DNA of 31,534 nt from CAYMRB01 sp964392615. Its GTDB lineage: Bacteria; Planctomycetota; UBA8108. The position numbers and the translations under genes were made by a program. The notes beneath the pieces are model-generated. The model was not told the DNA's origin and did no database searches. It was given only the letters and a program-made list of their open reading frames with translations. The DNA lies in NCBI GenBank assembly GCA_964392615.1, contig CAYMRB010000057.1, forward strand, positions 1 to 31,534, in the 5' to 3' direction. Below, piece by piece: positions 7,105-18,700 of this stretch. Position 1 is the stretch's first letter. Each line of letters starts with the position of its first letter.

Positions 7105-10100
7105 AGAACGTCGGGCACATGCCGACGTCGTAGTCGCACGCCGGGAGCCCGTCCGGCTCGAAATCGTGGCCGCACGAGTACGGCCCGGGCCACGGCGGCT
7201 CCTGCTCGTCGGCGCCGCGGAACAGGAAGTTCAGCATGCCGACCGCATCGGAGATCGTCACCGCGCCGTCGTCGTCCGCGTCGGCGGCGTCGAGACAGGT
7301 CAACGGATCGTCGCCGAGGAACAGCGCGTTGAGGATGCGCACCGCGTCCGCGAGATCCACTTCGCCGCTGATATTCGCGTCGCCGCGCACGAAATCCGGC
7401 GCCTCCGGCTCGAGCACTCTGTCGCGAGACTCTTCGACGATCTCGAGCACCCGTAGCTCGCTGAGATCCGCGTCGAGAAGGCGGAACACCGCTTCCTCGA
7501 TCTGCTGGCCCCGAACCACGACCGGCTCGCGGTACTCCGCGACGTGCGCGTCGCCCACCGGGGGATCGAGGAAGACCCAGTACTCGCGGTTCTCGTTGTG
7601 GTGGTCGGCCGCGTGGACGAGATCCCAGTAGTTCGTCGACGTGCGCGTCTCATCGCCGGCGGTGAACGTGGCGGCGACGATGTTCTCGGGGCCGGTGCCG
7701 ATCAAGAACCCGTGATGCCGCGTCGTCACGTCCAAAGTCTCACCCGTCGTCGCACGAACCGAGGTGTGGAATAGGGACAGGGACAGGTACTCGCAAGACG
7801 CCCAGCCCACGTGTGTTCCATCGGGGAAGTTGCCGCGCATGGAGAACGCGAGCGACGACAGGAAGAGGTCATCCAGCACGAGCTCCGTGTTCGATTCGCC
7901 CTCGGCGTCGCTCGCGAAGACGGTGAAAACGGGGAACCGGATGGCCACGGAGAGCGTCGCGCCTCCGACGGTGAAGTCCTGCTGAAACTCGTACCGGTAG
8001 TCCGTCAGACCATCGCCCGGCGACACGTCGCAGGTGAATTCACCGGAGCTCTGCGGCACTGCGACGGTCTGCTCCAGGCCGATGCGCAGCTCCTCGATCA
8101 GGTCGCCGGTGACCGTCCCCGCGCGTCCGGGTAGCTCGAGCCGCCCCGACACGAAGCTCGCCACCGACAAGACATCGTACTCCTCCCCCAACGTCCGGAA
8201 CTCCTGGAACACGCCGCACACCTCGGTCGCCGGGGGCACGATGACCGCCAGCGTCGGCGCCTCCTCGTCGGCCTCGCGCAGGAACGGACGCATCTGCTTG
8301 AACACGACCCGCCGGTTGCCCTCGTCGTCGGCGACGACCTTGAACTCGAGGTCGAGCAGGATATCGCCCAGAGCGGTCTCGAAGCGCGGCACGAATGCCT
8401 CCGCGGCCTGCGTGACGAGCTCGGCGACCGTCCGCGCCTCATCGATCGACAGCACCCATTCGCCTTCGGGCACCTCGGTCGACGGTCGCACTCGATCGAC
8501 CCGCGTCACGGCGCCGCCGTCGACCTCGACGAGGATCTTCTCGGCGAGCACGCCGGGCTCGGGGCTGACGACGCTCTCCTCGCCGGCCTGCACGTTGATC
8601 AGGATGCGGTCGTCGCCCGGCACGACGGGATTGCCGGTCAACACGACGCCGTTGGCCTCCTCCTCGACGAACGCCGGATTGACGAGCACGCCCATCTTCG
8701 CGACGTCGTGCGGTGCCTGCCAGAACTCGCGTTCGTTGTACGCTCGCGGCAGCCAGACGCTCGACCAGACGCGCCGGAATCCGCGCTCGAGCGTGCGCTC
8801 GTTGTTCGTCGGATCGCAGAGCGACGGGTCTTCGTCGTCCCCGTCCAGATTGTCCGCCGCGCATGCCGACGTCGAACGATACAGCCCCGCACCGTTGAAC
8901 GGCACGATGTCCTCGAAGTTCGACGACGATCGGAAGCGCGCCTTGACCTCCGGCGCTCCGAGCAGAGCCTGCATACGCTCCATCGTCGCCGTGACGATCT
9001 CCGGCGCGACAAAGCCGTGGTCCTCGGCATGGTTGACGAGGTCGTCCAATCGGCTCGTCCGGTACACCGGATCCGTGCGGAAATCCTCGTCGTCCTCGAG
9101 GTACTCGAGGTACTCGAGGTACGTCATCGTGCGGCCTTGGTCGAGAACGAGAATGCGGCTCTCCTCGAGAAAACGCTGGTACCACGCGAACGGCACCGCG
9201 AATCCGTTCGCGACGTTCTCCGACGGTAGTACCGTGCGCAGAAGCGCGAGGTTCGTCGCCTTCGCGCCATACTTCGCCACCGCGTCCGGAACGGTCGCGA
9301 TCTCGTCGAGCGACGCCAGGTCGACGACCGAGAGATCGAACGTCGGCAGCCCGGGAAGGCGTGGCCGATTCTCCTGCCACCAAGTCTCGGCCTCGTCGGT
9401 CTCCGCCAAACGCACCTCGAGCGTGCGAGCGGAAACGTCGATGCGAACGAGCTGATCGCGAAACGCGTCGAGCCGCTCGGCGAAGTCCGCCGCGAAGACG
9501 TTCGGCGTCCCCCTCTGCGCGAGCCGCAGGTTCAGGTGCGAGAGCTCGGTCTGCGACGTTCCGGTGACGACCGCACCGACCGGAGAAGTCAGGTCGCCGG
9601 GAGCCTCGTCGACGACGATGATGTCCTGCACGGTGAGCGAGCCCTCGTCGCTCGCCGCGGCCACCGTCTCGACCGTGTGGAATCGCACGACGCCGTAAGC
9701 CGTGCCGGTCGTGTACGCAGCGTAGTTGCCGGCCGTCCCCTCGGGAACGTAGACGCGGAACGTCACGTCTTCCCAGTCTTCGACGTGGTCGAGAACCCGA
9801 CGCTCGATCGGCGCGTAGACGACCGGCCGCAGGGCGCACGTCGCCCGAACCTGCTCGAGAACCCACTCTACCTCCTCGGGCAAGGGCAGCTCATCCTCGC
9901 TCGCCGGATCGGTGTAGAAGTCCACCCCCCAGAGCTCCTCGTCGTCGTCGGTGCGAATGCGGTTGAGCGTGCCGGCGAAATACTGTCGTCCCGCTCGCTG
10001 CTGGACGATGCGGCGATACTCCGCGTCATCCAGCCCGGGGAAGCGATCCGAGAACTCCGCCGTCATGAAGTCGAGGTGGAACGGGTACAAGTCGACGTTC

Positions 10101-10285
10101 TGGTAGACGGTCTGCAGAAGGCTCGGATCGTCGCGCGCCGGCACGAGGAACTTCGTCGTCGCGCGGAGGTCGGGGCGCGATCGACTCGGCACGGAGATCT
10201 GCTCGAACGCGGCCACATCGGGCACGTTCTCGAGGTAGTTCGGCGCCTGGCCGAGAGCTGCGAAGATGAGAAGGGTGGAGATCAT
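7103..10285 (-). CDS. Secreted dikinase-like protein (phosphohistidine-like + PEP-synthase ATP-grasp) with C-terminal dockerin-like domain
   Basis: This is a 1060-residue protein. A short hydrophobic N-terminus (MISTLLIFAALGQA) looks like a compact export signal; no good ribosome-binding site precedes the ATG. Residues 215-280 resemble the swivelling phosphohistidine domain of PEP-utilising enzymes: TSPVGAVVTG, then LSHLNLRLAQRGTPNVF with candidate His250. Residues 325-670 match the PEP-synthase/pyruvate phosphate dikinase nucleotide-binding domain: KYGAKATNLALL (Lys342), FRSSSNFEDIVPFNGAGLY, ANGVVLTGNP, DLEFKV and FKQMRPF. Placing the His domain before the ATP domain is the order seen in alpha-glucan water dikinases. 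Residues 680-960 are unassigned. Residues 967-1023 are two dockerin-like EF-hand segments (RGDANISGEVDLADAV; DADDDGAVTISDAV). It ends a minus-strand tract, 58 nt after an FG-GAP-dockerin gene. ATP use outside the cytoplasm would be unusual, so activity and location are open. Confidence 0.85.
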   Translation of the reverse strand: MISTLLIFAALGQAPNYLENVPDVAAFEQISVPSRSRPDLRATTKFLVPARDDPSLLQTVYQNVDLYPFHLDFMTAEFSDRFPGLDDAEYRRIVQQRAGRQYFAGTLNRIRTDDDEELWGVDFYTDPASEDELPLPEEVEWVLEQVRATCALRPVVYAPIERRVLDHVEDWEDVTFRVYVPEGTAGNYAAYTTGTAYGVVRFHTVETVAAASDEGSLTVQDIIVVDEAPGDLTSPVGAVVTGTSQTELSHLNLRLAQRGTPNVFAADFAERLDAFRDQLVRIDVSARTLEVRLAETDEAETWWQENRPRLPGLPTFDLSVVDLASLDEIATVPDAVAKYGAKATNLALLRTVLPSENVANGFAVPFAWYQRFLEESRILVLDQGRTMTYLEYLEYLEDDEDFRTDPVYRTSRLDDLVNHAEDHGFVAPEIVTATMERMQALLGAPEVKARFRSSSNFEDIVPFNGAGLYRSTSACAADNLDGDDEDPSLCDPTNNERTLERGFRRVWSSVWLPRAYNEREFWQAPHDVAKMGVLVNPAFVEEEANGVVLTGNPVVPGDDRILINVQAGEESVVSPEPGVLAEKILVEVDGGAVTRVDRVRPSTEVPEGEWVLSIDEARTVAELVTQAAEAFVPRFETALGDILLDLEFKVVADDEGNRRVVFKQMRPFLREADEEAPTLAVIVPPATEVCGVFQEFRTLGEEYDVLSVASFVSGRLELPGRAGTVTGDLIEELRIGLEQTVAVPQSSGEFTCDVSPGDGLTDYRYEFQQDFTVGGATLSVAIRFPVFTVFASDAEGESNTELVLDDLFLSSLAFSMRGNFPDGTHVGWASCEYLSLSLFHTSVRATTGETLDVTTRHHGFLIGTGPENIVAATFTAGDETRTSTNYWDLVHAADHHNENREYWVFLDPPVGDAHVAEYREPVVVRGQQIEEAVFRLLDADLSELRVLEIVEESRDRVLEPEAPDFVRGDANISGEVDLADAVRILNALFLGDDPLTCLDAADADDDGAVTISDAVGMLNFLFRGADEQEPPWPGPYSCGHDFEPDGLPACDYDVGMCPTF
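9095..9121. repeat. Three tandem 9-bp units inside the dikinase-like gene
   Basis: CTCGAGGTA is repeated three times without mismatch. On the coding (minus) strand it gives YLEYLEYLE around residues 389-397 of the dikinase-like protein, a small acidic helical insert in the ATP-grasp region. It looks like a local slippage expansion that kept the frame. Confidence 0.8.
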
Positions 10286-10343
10286 GGCATGTGCGCGTTC
10301 AGTTGGGGATCGCTGGTTCGCAGAATACTAGGTTCGGCGGCCA

Positions 10344-11768
10344 TCAGAATCCAGCGTTGCACGGCGCGGGGCTCTCGCCCATCAATGCGCCGCCGCCCTG
10401 AAACAGGTGACTCAACAAGTAAAGTGTATCCGAAATACTGAGTTCGTCGTCGCCGTTCACCTCGGATACGCCGGGACAGGGCAGCGCGCCGCCGAGGAAC
10501 AGGTGGTTGAGCACCGTGAGTGCGTCGCTCAAATCGACACGCCCGTCGCCGTTGGCGTCACCTCGGGCGACCAACCGCGAACCGCACGCGTTCGTGTTCA
10601 GGAAGACTCTCCCGCGCGGCGAGCCCTCGGACGTGAACGCGAGATCGATCGCGCCGTCCTCGTCGATGTCGCCCAGCGCGAGGACCGCCCCGCGGTCGAG
10701 ACCGGTCGCGACGGTCTCGCCGCCCGTCCACTCCGGGCCGTCCTCGCCATCGCCGGACACGAAGACCTTGTACGAGCTGACGGAGCTGCCGACCGACAGG
10801 GTGACGACGTCGAGCGCGTCATCGCGATTCATGTCGGCGATCTCGAGAAAGCGCGCCGCGCCCCGCACGGGCAGGGTCCGGCTCGGCCGCGCTGGAAAAC
10901 GGAACGGATCCTCGCCGAACGCGGCACCGAAGTAGACGGAGAGCTGCTCGCCGCTGGTCGCAAAGAGGTCGGATCGGCCGTCGCCGTCGACGTCGGCCGC
11001 ACGGAAGCGGTGCCCGCCTCCCGGGAGACTGCCGCGAACGGGGCTGTCGAACGAGCCGTCGCCTCGGCCGAGGCAGATCGAGACCTGCGTGCCGCCGCCG
11101 ATCGCGACGTCGGCGTTGCCGTCGCCGTCATAATCGCCGGTCGCGATCATGTGGCCGGGTCCCGCTCCGGAAAGGGAGCTCACCGCGAAACGACGGCCGC
11201 CCTCGTTCAGCAGGACGACATGGCCGCCTCCCGGGCCGATCTCCGGACCGATGCCCAGGAATCCCCCCATGCTGATCGCGACCAGATCGGGACGCCCGTC
11301 GCCGTTGAAGTCGGCCTTGTCGATGTGCCACACGCCGGACAGGACGCTCACGCTGACCGGGCGGTCGAAGAGTGCGCCGCCGGGCTCCCGTCGGCCGTAG
11401 AAGAACATCACCTCCGACGACATGAATCCGACCGCGGCCGCGTCGGGGATTCCGTCGTCGTCGAAGTCGGCGATCTTCATGTCGAACACGTGCGCCCAGG
11501 GCACGTCGAGCTCGATCGCCTCTCCGAAGCCGCCGCTTCCGTCGCCGAGATAGAGGTGCCGTCCGATGGTGAGATCGAGGTGGCCATCGCCGTCGAAGTC
11601 GAACAGCAAGTTCATGCCGAAGTTGTCGTCGATGGAGAAGACGGCCTGCGGGTCGAACTGCGGCAGGCAAGGCTCCTGCCCGCGGGCGTCGCGCCCCGAA
11701 AACGAAGCGGCAACCGCGACGAGCAGGACTGTCGCTCGCGCATTGATTCTCGCACGATTCGAGCTCAT
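10344..11768 (-). CDS. Secreted FG-GAP/VCBS beta-propeller protein with C-terminal dockerin-like domain (paralogue A)
   Basis: This is a 474-residue protein. The start is supported by AAGGAA 7 nt before the ATG at 11768 and by a signal peptide ending near DARGQEP. The body holds repeated calcium-binding FG-GAP loops: DFDGDGHLDL, DFDDDGIPDA, DFNGDGRPDL, DYDGDGNADV, DVDGDGRSDL, DMNRDDALDV and DIDEDGAIDL. About seven blades are therefore likely. Residues 402-474 are a dockerin-like EF-hand pair (RGDANGDGRVDLSDAL; NGDDELSISDTL). It is a close tandem paralogue of the gene ending at 11833: both begin the mature chain with QEPC, share FGMNLL and GHRFRAADVDGDGRSDLFAT, and end with the same tail. The role is probably extracellular and calcium-stabilised, in adhesion or scaffolding. 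No catalytic residues are seen. Confidence 0.9.
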   Translation of the reverse strand: MSSNRARINARATVLLVAVAASFSGRDARGQEPCLPQFDPQAVFSIDDNFGMNLLFDFDGDGHLDLTIGRHLYLGDGSGGFGEAIELDVPWAHVFDMKIADFDDDGIPDAAAVGFMSSEVMFFYGRREPGGALFDRPVSVSVLSGVWHIDKADFNGDGRPDLVAISMGGFLGIGPEIGPGGGHVVLLNEGGRRFAVSSLSGAGPGHMIATGDYDGDGNADVAIGGGTQVSICLGRGDGSFDSPVRGSLPGGGHRFRAADVDGDGRSDLFATSGEQLSVYFGAAFGEDPFRFPARPSRTLPVRGAARFLEIADMNRDDALDVVTLSVGSSVSSYKVFVSGDGEDGPEWTGGETVATGLDRGAVLALGDIDEDGAIDLAFTSEGSPRGRVFLNTNACGSRLVARGDANGDGRVDLSDALTVLNHLFLGGALPCPGVSEVNGDDELSISDTLYLLSHLFQGGGALMGESPAPCNAGF

Positions 11769-11832
11769 GCCGGTTTCCTTGCGAATGGGAGCTGTGTCGG
11801 ACGACGGGCGGTTCTCGCGTCCACGCTGCGCG

Positions 11833-13221
11833 CTACTCGCACGACGTGGGGCTTTCCCCCACCGGGACGGGCCCGCCCTGAAACAGGAAGTTCAACACGA
11901 AGAGCGCGTCGGAGACATCCACGTCACCGTCGCCGTTGACCTCGGACGCGGCAGGGCACACGAGCGCGCTACCTAGGAAGAGGTGGCGGAGTATCGCGAC
12001 CGCGTCGCTCAGATCCACACGCTCGTCACCGTTGCCGTCGCCGCGTTCGACGAGGCCGGCGGTACACACGTCTTGGTTCACGAAGAAGCGACCGCGGTTG
12101 TTGTCCTCAGTGGTGAACACGAGATCGGGAGCGCCGTCCTCGTTGATGTCGCCGACCCCGAGTACGGAGCCGCGGGTCAGTCCCGTCTCCACGGAATCGG
12201 CCGGCACCCACGTCGGCCCGTCGTCTCCATCCTGCCCGACGAAGACTCGGAACAACGTCGAGGTCGACGTGGACACGGACATCGCGACCACGTCGAGCCG
12301 ATCGTCACGGTTCAAGTCGACGAGCTCGATGAAACGCGCCGTGCCGCGCACGGAGAGCGCCACCGAGGGGCGAGCCGGAAAGCGAATCGGATCGCCGAAA
12401 TCGCGACCGAAGTAGACGAGCACTTGGGCACCGCCGGTCGCGAAGAGGTCCGACCGTCCGTCTCCGTCGACGTCGGCCGCTCGGAAACGATGTCCCTGCC
12501 GATTGCCCAGGCTGCCACCGATCGGCGCGTTGAACGTCCCGTCTCCCCGTCCGATGAAGATCGCGACTTCAGATCCCGAGCCGGTGGCGATGTCGGGGAT
12601 CCCGTCGCCGTTGAAGTCCCCGTTCGTCAGCATGTGACCGGGACTCGACGAACTCGAGAGCCTCGCGACTTCGAACCGGCGCCCCCCCTGGTTGAGCAGG
12701 ACCGCGTGGCGGCCTCGGCCGAAGTTGATGGCGACGAGATCGGGGCGGCCGTCGCCGTCGTAATCGTCCTTGGCGAGATGCCAGACGCCGGGACCGACCG
12801 AGGCGACGCTGACCGCGACGCCGTTCTCGAAGAAGCGTTCCGGCCCCGCGCCGCGCCGGCCGTAGTAGAACATCACCTGCTGCGACACGAATCCGCAGAT
12901 CGCCGCGTCGAGGATGCCGTCGCCGTCGTAGTCGTCCGTCTGCATGTCGAACGCGACATCCCACGGCGCCGGGATGCGGATCCCCGGGCCGAAATCGCCG
13001 GTCCCGTCGCCGAGGTAGAAATCGAGCCCGACCGTCAGGTCGACGTGGCCGTCGCCGTTGAAGTCCTCGAGCAGATTCATGCCGAAGTTCCGGGCGACGC
13101 TGAACGACGTCCCTCCCACGAAGTCCGGGTGGCACGGTTCCTGCCCGTACGCGCTGCCCGCTGCGGCCAGGACGAGCTGGACGAGGACCACGAACAGCAG
13201 GGGCGTTCCGGCTCTTCTCAT
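11833..13221 (-). CDS. Secreted FG-GAP/VCBS beta-propeller protein with C-terminal dockerin-like domain (paralogue B)
   Basis: This is a 462-residue protein when started at ATG 13221, where a basic-hydrophobic signal peptide begins (MRRAGTPLLFVVLVQLVLAA, cleavage near AYGQ). An open frame continues to 13338, but its 39 extra residues include HHHH and look non-coding. FG-GAP loops include DFNGDGHVDL, DYDGDGILDA, DYDGDGRPDL, DFNGDGIPDI, DVDGDGRSDL, DLNRDDRLDV and DINEDGAPDL. A dockerin-like tail follows (RGDGNGDERVDLSDAV; NGDGDVDVSDAL). It lies 64 nt upstream of paralogue A on the same strand, so the pair arose by tandem duplication and is probably cotranscribed. The gap to the kinase gene upstream is about 160 nt, so it may have its own promoter or be read through from the sigma-kinase operon. 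The function beyond an extracellular calcium-binding propeller is unknown. Confidence 0.9.
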   Translation of the reverse strand: MRRAGTPLLFVVLVQLVLAAAGSAYGQEPCHPDFVGGTSFSVARNFGMNLLEDFNGDGHVDLTVGLDFYLGDGTGDFGPGIRIPAPWDVAFDMQTDDYDGDGILDAAICGFVSQQVMFYYGRRGAGPERFFENGVAVSVASVGPGVWHLAKDDYDGDGRPDLVAINFGRGRHAVLLNQGGRRFEVARLSSSSSPGHMLTNGDFNGDGIPDIATGSGSEVAIFIGRGDGTFNAPIGGSLGNRQGHRFRAADVDGDGRSDLFATGGAQVLVYFGRDFGDPIRFPARPSVALSVRGTARFIELVDLNRDDRLDVVAMSVSTSTSTLFRVFVGQDGDDGPTWVPADSVETGLTRGSVLGVGDINEDGAPDLVFTTEDNNRGRFFVNQDVCTAGLVERGDGNGDERVDLSDAVAILRHLFLGSALVCPAASEVNGDGDVDVSDALFVLNFLFQGGPVPVGESPTSCE

Positions 13222-13385
13222 TCCGATTCCGTGATGATGGTGACTGAAGGTCGACGCGAGACCCGCTCCGCTCTTCCACTCCCGCCGCCCAAGGGGTTTC
13301 CGAATGGCAACATCAAGGCTACGGCCCGAGCTCCGCAAGTCCTACCGAATCCTTTTTCCGAAGGCGGACACGCCACGCCCCTCCG

Positions 13386-15096
<1,711 letters not shown>

Positions 15097-15110
<14 letters not shown>

Positions 15111-15726
15111 CGGAATCGAGCATCCCTCGCAACCGCCGCAATGCGCGAAGGTGTCGCATACCCGCGGCCGGCTCGGTCAATCCGAGGACCGCCGCGACCT
15201 CCTGATTCGACAATTGCTCGAAGTGTCGCAGCACGATCACCTCGCGATCGGTGCTCGGCAGCTCCTCGAGCGCGACCTGGAAGCGTCGCGCGAGCTCGCC
15301 CTGCATCGCGGCCGATGCCGGGGTCAGTTGCCCGTCCGCGAGGTGCTTCATGAGATCGCACGTCGACTGCTCGTCGAACGCGGGAGCCGCCATCGGCTGC
15401 TCGCGATCGACGCTCCGCCTCTTGGCCTGGCGATGACGTCGATGCGCATCGATCAGGCGGTCCATCGCGATGCGGCGAAGCCAGAGGTGAAACGGCATCA
15501 CCGCGTCGGCCAGGTAGTCATCGAGACGACGGTTCGCCTCGATGAGGACCTCCTGCACGATGTCGCTCGCATCGACGCGCTGCGCGACCGCGCGGTCCAT
15601 GCGCAGGTCGATCAGACGTCGCAGCGCCTGGCGATGCCGGTCGAGAAGCCGGTCGATGGCGCCGTCCTCGCCACCGCGCACGCCGACGATCAACTCCTGG
15701 GTATCGCGTTCGTCGGGCCACCTCAT
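15097..15726 (-). CDS. ECF-type RNA polymerase sigma factor (planctomycete-specific subfamily)
   Basis: This is a 209-residue sigma-70-family factor. Region 2 (about residues 20-105) includes VDASDIVQEVLIEANRRLDD and PFHLWLRRIAMDRLIDAHRR. Region 4 (about 145-203) includes LEELPSTDREVIVLRHFEQL and the helix-turn-helix SNQEVAAVLGLTEPAAGMRH. The sequence fits the planctomycete-restricted sigma subfamily that is usually encoded beside a Ser/Thr kinase. No anti-sigma factor gene is present; the kinase at 13386 likely takes that controlling place. Its start codon overlaps the preceding gene's stop (ATGA at 15723-15726) and its end overlaps the kinase start by 14 nt, so the three proteins are translated from one message. 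Target promoters are unknown. Confidence 0.93.
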
Positions 15727-18700
15727 CTCGATCTTGCCGCCTTCCGGCCTCGCAGACCCTGCAACTCGCGCGTGTCAGAACCCGACGGCATCACATCGCG
15801 AACAGCCGTGCGATGGCCGCCCTCGATGACGCGCGTGTTCCAGCGACGCCTGTACTCGGTGAGCACTCGGCGCGACGGATACGCCTCGCCGTCCGCGAGA
15901 GGATACGAGCGCATGCCGGCAAACGGCAACGGCTCGATTCCCTCTCCGTCGCCCGTGTAGAGATCCATGTCCTTGCAATAGCCGCCGCTCTTCCAGAAGA
16001 AGCTCCTGACGCGATTCGGCGACACCCTAGGCAGGCGATCCGCACGGAACTCGAAGCGGATCTCGTCACCGGGACCGAGGATCGCGAAGCGGTCGTCGTC
16101 GTCGCGCAAGAGCTCGCGGACATCGCCGTAGCGCGTGTAGCGCCCCGGCATGGCGCGGAAGTGATCCCACGGCTCGAACTCGCCGTACCGGAATCCCTCG
16201 ACGTCGTCGCCCGGAGGCGGAGCGGCCGGAAAGCCGCGATAGCGCAGATCGGCGCGATCCGCGTCGAGCTCGTGCACGTCGAGCCCTTGGGGCGGCCCTG
16301 CGCTCGCGAGGAGGATCTGATCCCACGCGATCTCGAGGTTCGTCTCGATGCGCAGCCGCCGATCGCCGCGTCGCAGCAGATCGGCGAGGTCGACGGCCAT
16401 CCAGCGTGGGTAGCCGCCCGGGAAGCCCCAATCCTCGCGCAAGGGAACCCATCGGCCGTCGCGCTCGACGGAGAACGTCGGCGCATGCGGCGCGAAGCCG
16501 GCCTGCGCGGCGGCGAAATTCGTCGTCGAGTAGCCGTACTCGATATAGCCGAACAGAAACAGCACCGGACGAACACCGGAACGCGAATCGTCGATGATTC
16601 CCTCGATCGAGTCCGGGAACTCGAGCTCGATCGCCTGCGCTCGTCGCAAAACGCCGGCGAAACGCGCGTCGCGCTCGAGGTCGGGAGCGTACGAGCGGTC
16701 GAGCTCTCGCACGCGCTGCGTCACGTCGCGGCCGTCCTGATCACGGGCGACACACGGCAGTATCTGGCGGTCGAAGGCCAGCAGCTCGTAGCCGGGAGCC
16801 GGTCCCGCGATCGCGAACATCTCGAGTGGCAATACGGTGACGCTCGCCGGATGGTCGACCGCGACGAGCCTGGCGCTGTCCAGATAGGTGCACTCCTCGA
16901 GAGACTCGAGCACGCGGAGATCCCAGACGTCGCCGCCCCCGTCCTCAGCTGCCCGCGGTTTCAGATGCGGCAGGTGCAACATCTCCGTCGGATCGGGCTG
17001 GCTGTAGCGCCCCGGCGCCTCGAAGTACCCGAGCCCGCCGACGCCGAGGAAATCGGCGACGAACTCGAGCTCCGTGCCGTTCCACGCGAACAGCACGGGA
17101 CACGACGTCGGCTTGCGCTCGGTCTCGTCGATGGTATGGACCTTGCCGCCGACGAGCGCGAGCTCGGACTGCAGGATGCCGTCCGGCCACAGTACGCGCA
17201 GTTGATCGGCCAAGCGACCATCCGCCAGGCCGCACGCGAGACGCGTCGCATCGCACGCCGTGCCGCCGGCAGCTCCCGCCATCAGCTGGCGCACGAGCGC
17301 GCGTCGACCGACGCGCAACTCGACGGTGGCGCCAATCGCGCCGGGGTTCGAGCGCTCGGCCTCGGCCTTGACGTCCGCGGCCTTCGGCCCGGCGAGGTCG
17401 GCGACGAACCGCGCGCCCGGCGTGGTCAAGTCGTACGCCCGCACGCCGGCGTCGTCGCTGACGATCAGCTGGATACGCCCCGTCCGATCGACGCAATTGA
17501 CAACGGCGGCCGCTGTTCGCGGTGTCGCATCGGATGGGATCGCAACGGTCGCCGCATCGGCGCCGACCCAGACCGCGCCGCGCTTCGCCCCCTTCGCGCC
17601 GTCCGAGCCGCTCATGCGGCCATCGACGACGAGAAGTGACGTCCGCAACTCGAGGCGAAAGTCGAACGCACAGCCCGCCGTTCCGCCGACGCTGCCGGCG
17701 CGCGACGCGAACGCGTCGTCGACAGCGAATCGCAGCTGGCCGAGGTTGCGCCACGCGATCGCGCGATCGCCGCACAGCGCGACGACATCCTCGTGCCCAT
17801 CGGCATCGAGATCGCAGACGACGGTCGAACGCACACCGGGCGCGGCGAGCTCTGTCGGCATCTCGACGGCGTGAAACTTCCACGCGCGATCATTCGCGAA
17901 TGCGTGGGGGCGGCCGCTGCGACCATCGATGACGAGGAAGTCGAGGTCGATGTCGCCGTCGAGATCGGCGATGACCAGCTCCGCCACGGCGAAATCGAAT
18001 GACGCGATGCCGCACTGTGTCGCGATGTCGCGGAAGGACCCGAGCGCGCCGATCTCGCCGTCGCGATTGTTGCTCAGCACGCGAACGACGGAACGAATGG
18101 CGCCGTTCGCCGCGACGTGACGCAGCGACACAATGTCGAGGTCCCAATCGCTGTCGACGTCAACGAGCGCCAGACGCACCGGCGTACCCTGCGCCGCGGG
18201 CTCGCCGACTTCGAACGGGGCCTCGCCGAACGCGCCGGCCCCATCGTTGATGAAGACGCGCAGGCGGTCCGAGCACGACAGCAGCAGGTCGAGGTCGGTG
18301 TCGCCATCGAGATCGCCTAACGCGCACAGTGCGGCATCGACGGCAAGCGTCCGAGAGAGCTGCCACGCGCCATCGGCGCCGACCTCGTGAACCGCGACCT
18401 GCGTCGCCGCCGCGCCACCGTCCTGCGTCGGCACACCGCAGAGAACGAGCTCGAGCGCACCGTCGCCGTCGAGATCGCCGAGCGCGAGACCCGCCGCGAC
18501 CGCGCCGAGCGTCGTATCGATCGACCGCGTCGCGCGGGAGATCGACCGCGGCGTTCCGAACGCGACCGGTGCCGGCCGCCAGACCCGACTCGAACCCGCG
18601 CCGGCGCCGGGCGGCGTCGTGCCGCGAATCGCTAGACTGTACCTGCCGGCCTCCCCGTACTTCTCGCCGACGAGAATCGCCGCGTTCGCTTCCTTCAGGC

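Noticed and set aside
7103..13221. A cellulosome locus, because of the dockerin-like tails
   Set aside because: No cohesin, scaffoldin or glycoside hydrolase is seen. Similar EF-hand tails are common in planctomycete secreted proteins.
13222..13338. N-terminal extension of FG-GAP paralogue B, including a HHHH run
   Set aside because: The signal peptide begins at the ATG at 13221. The extension has no family similarity and paralogue A has no equivalent.
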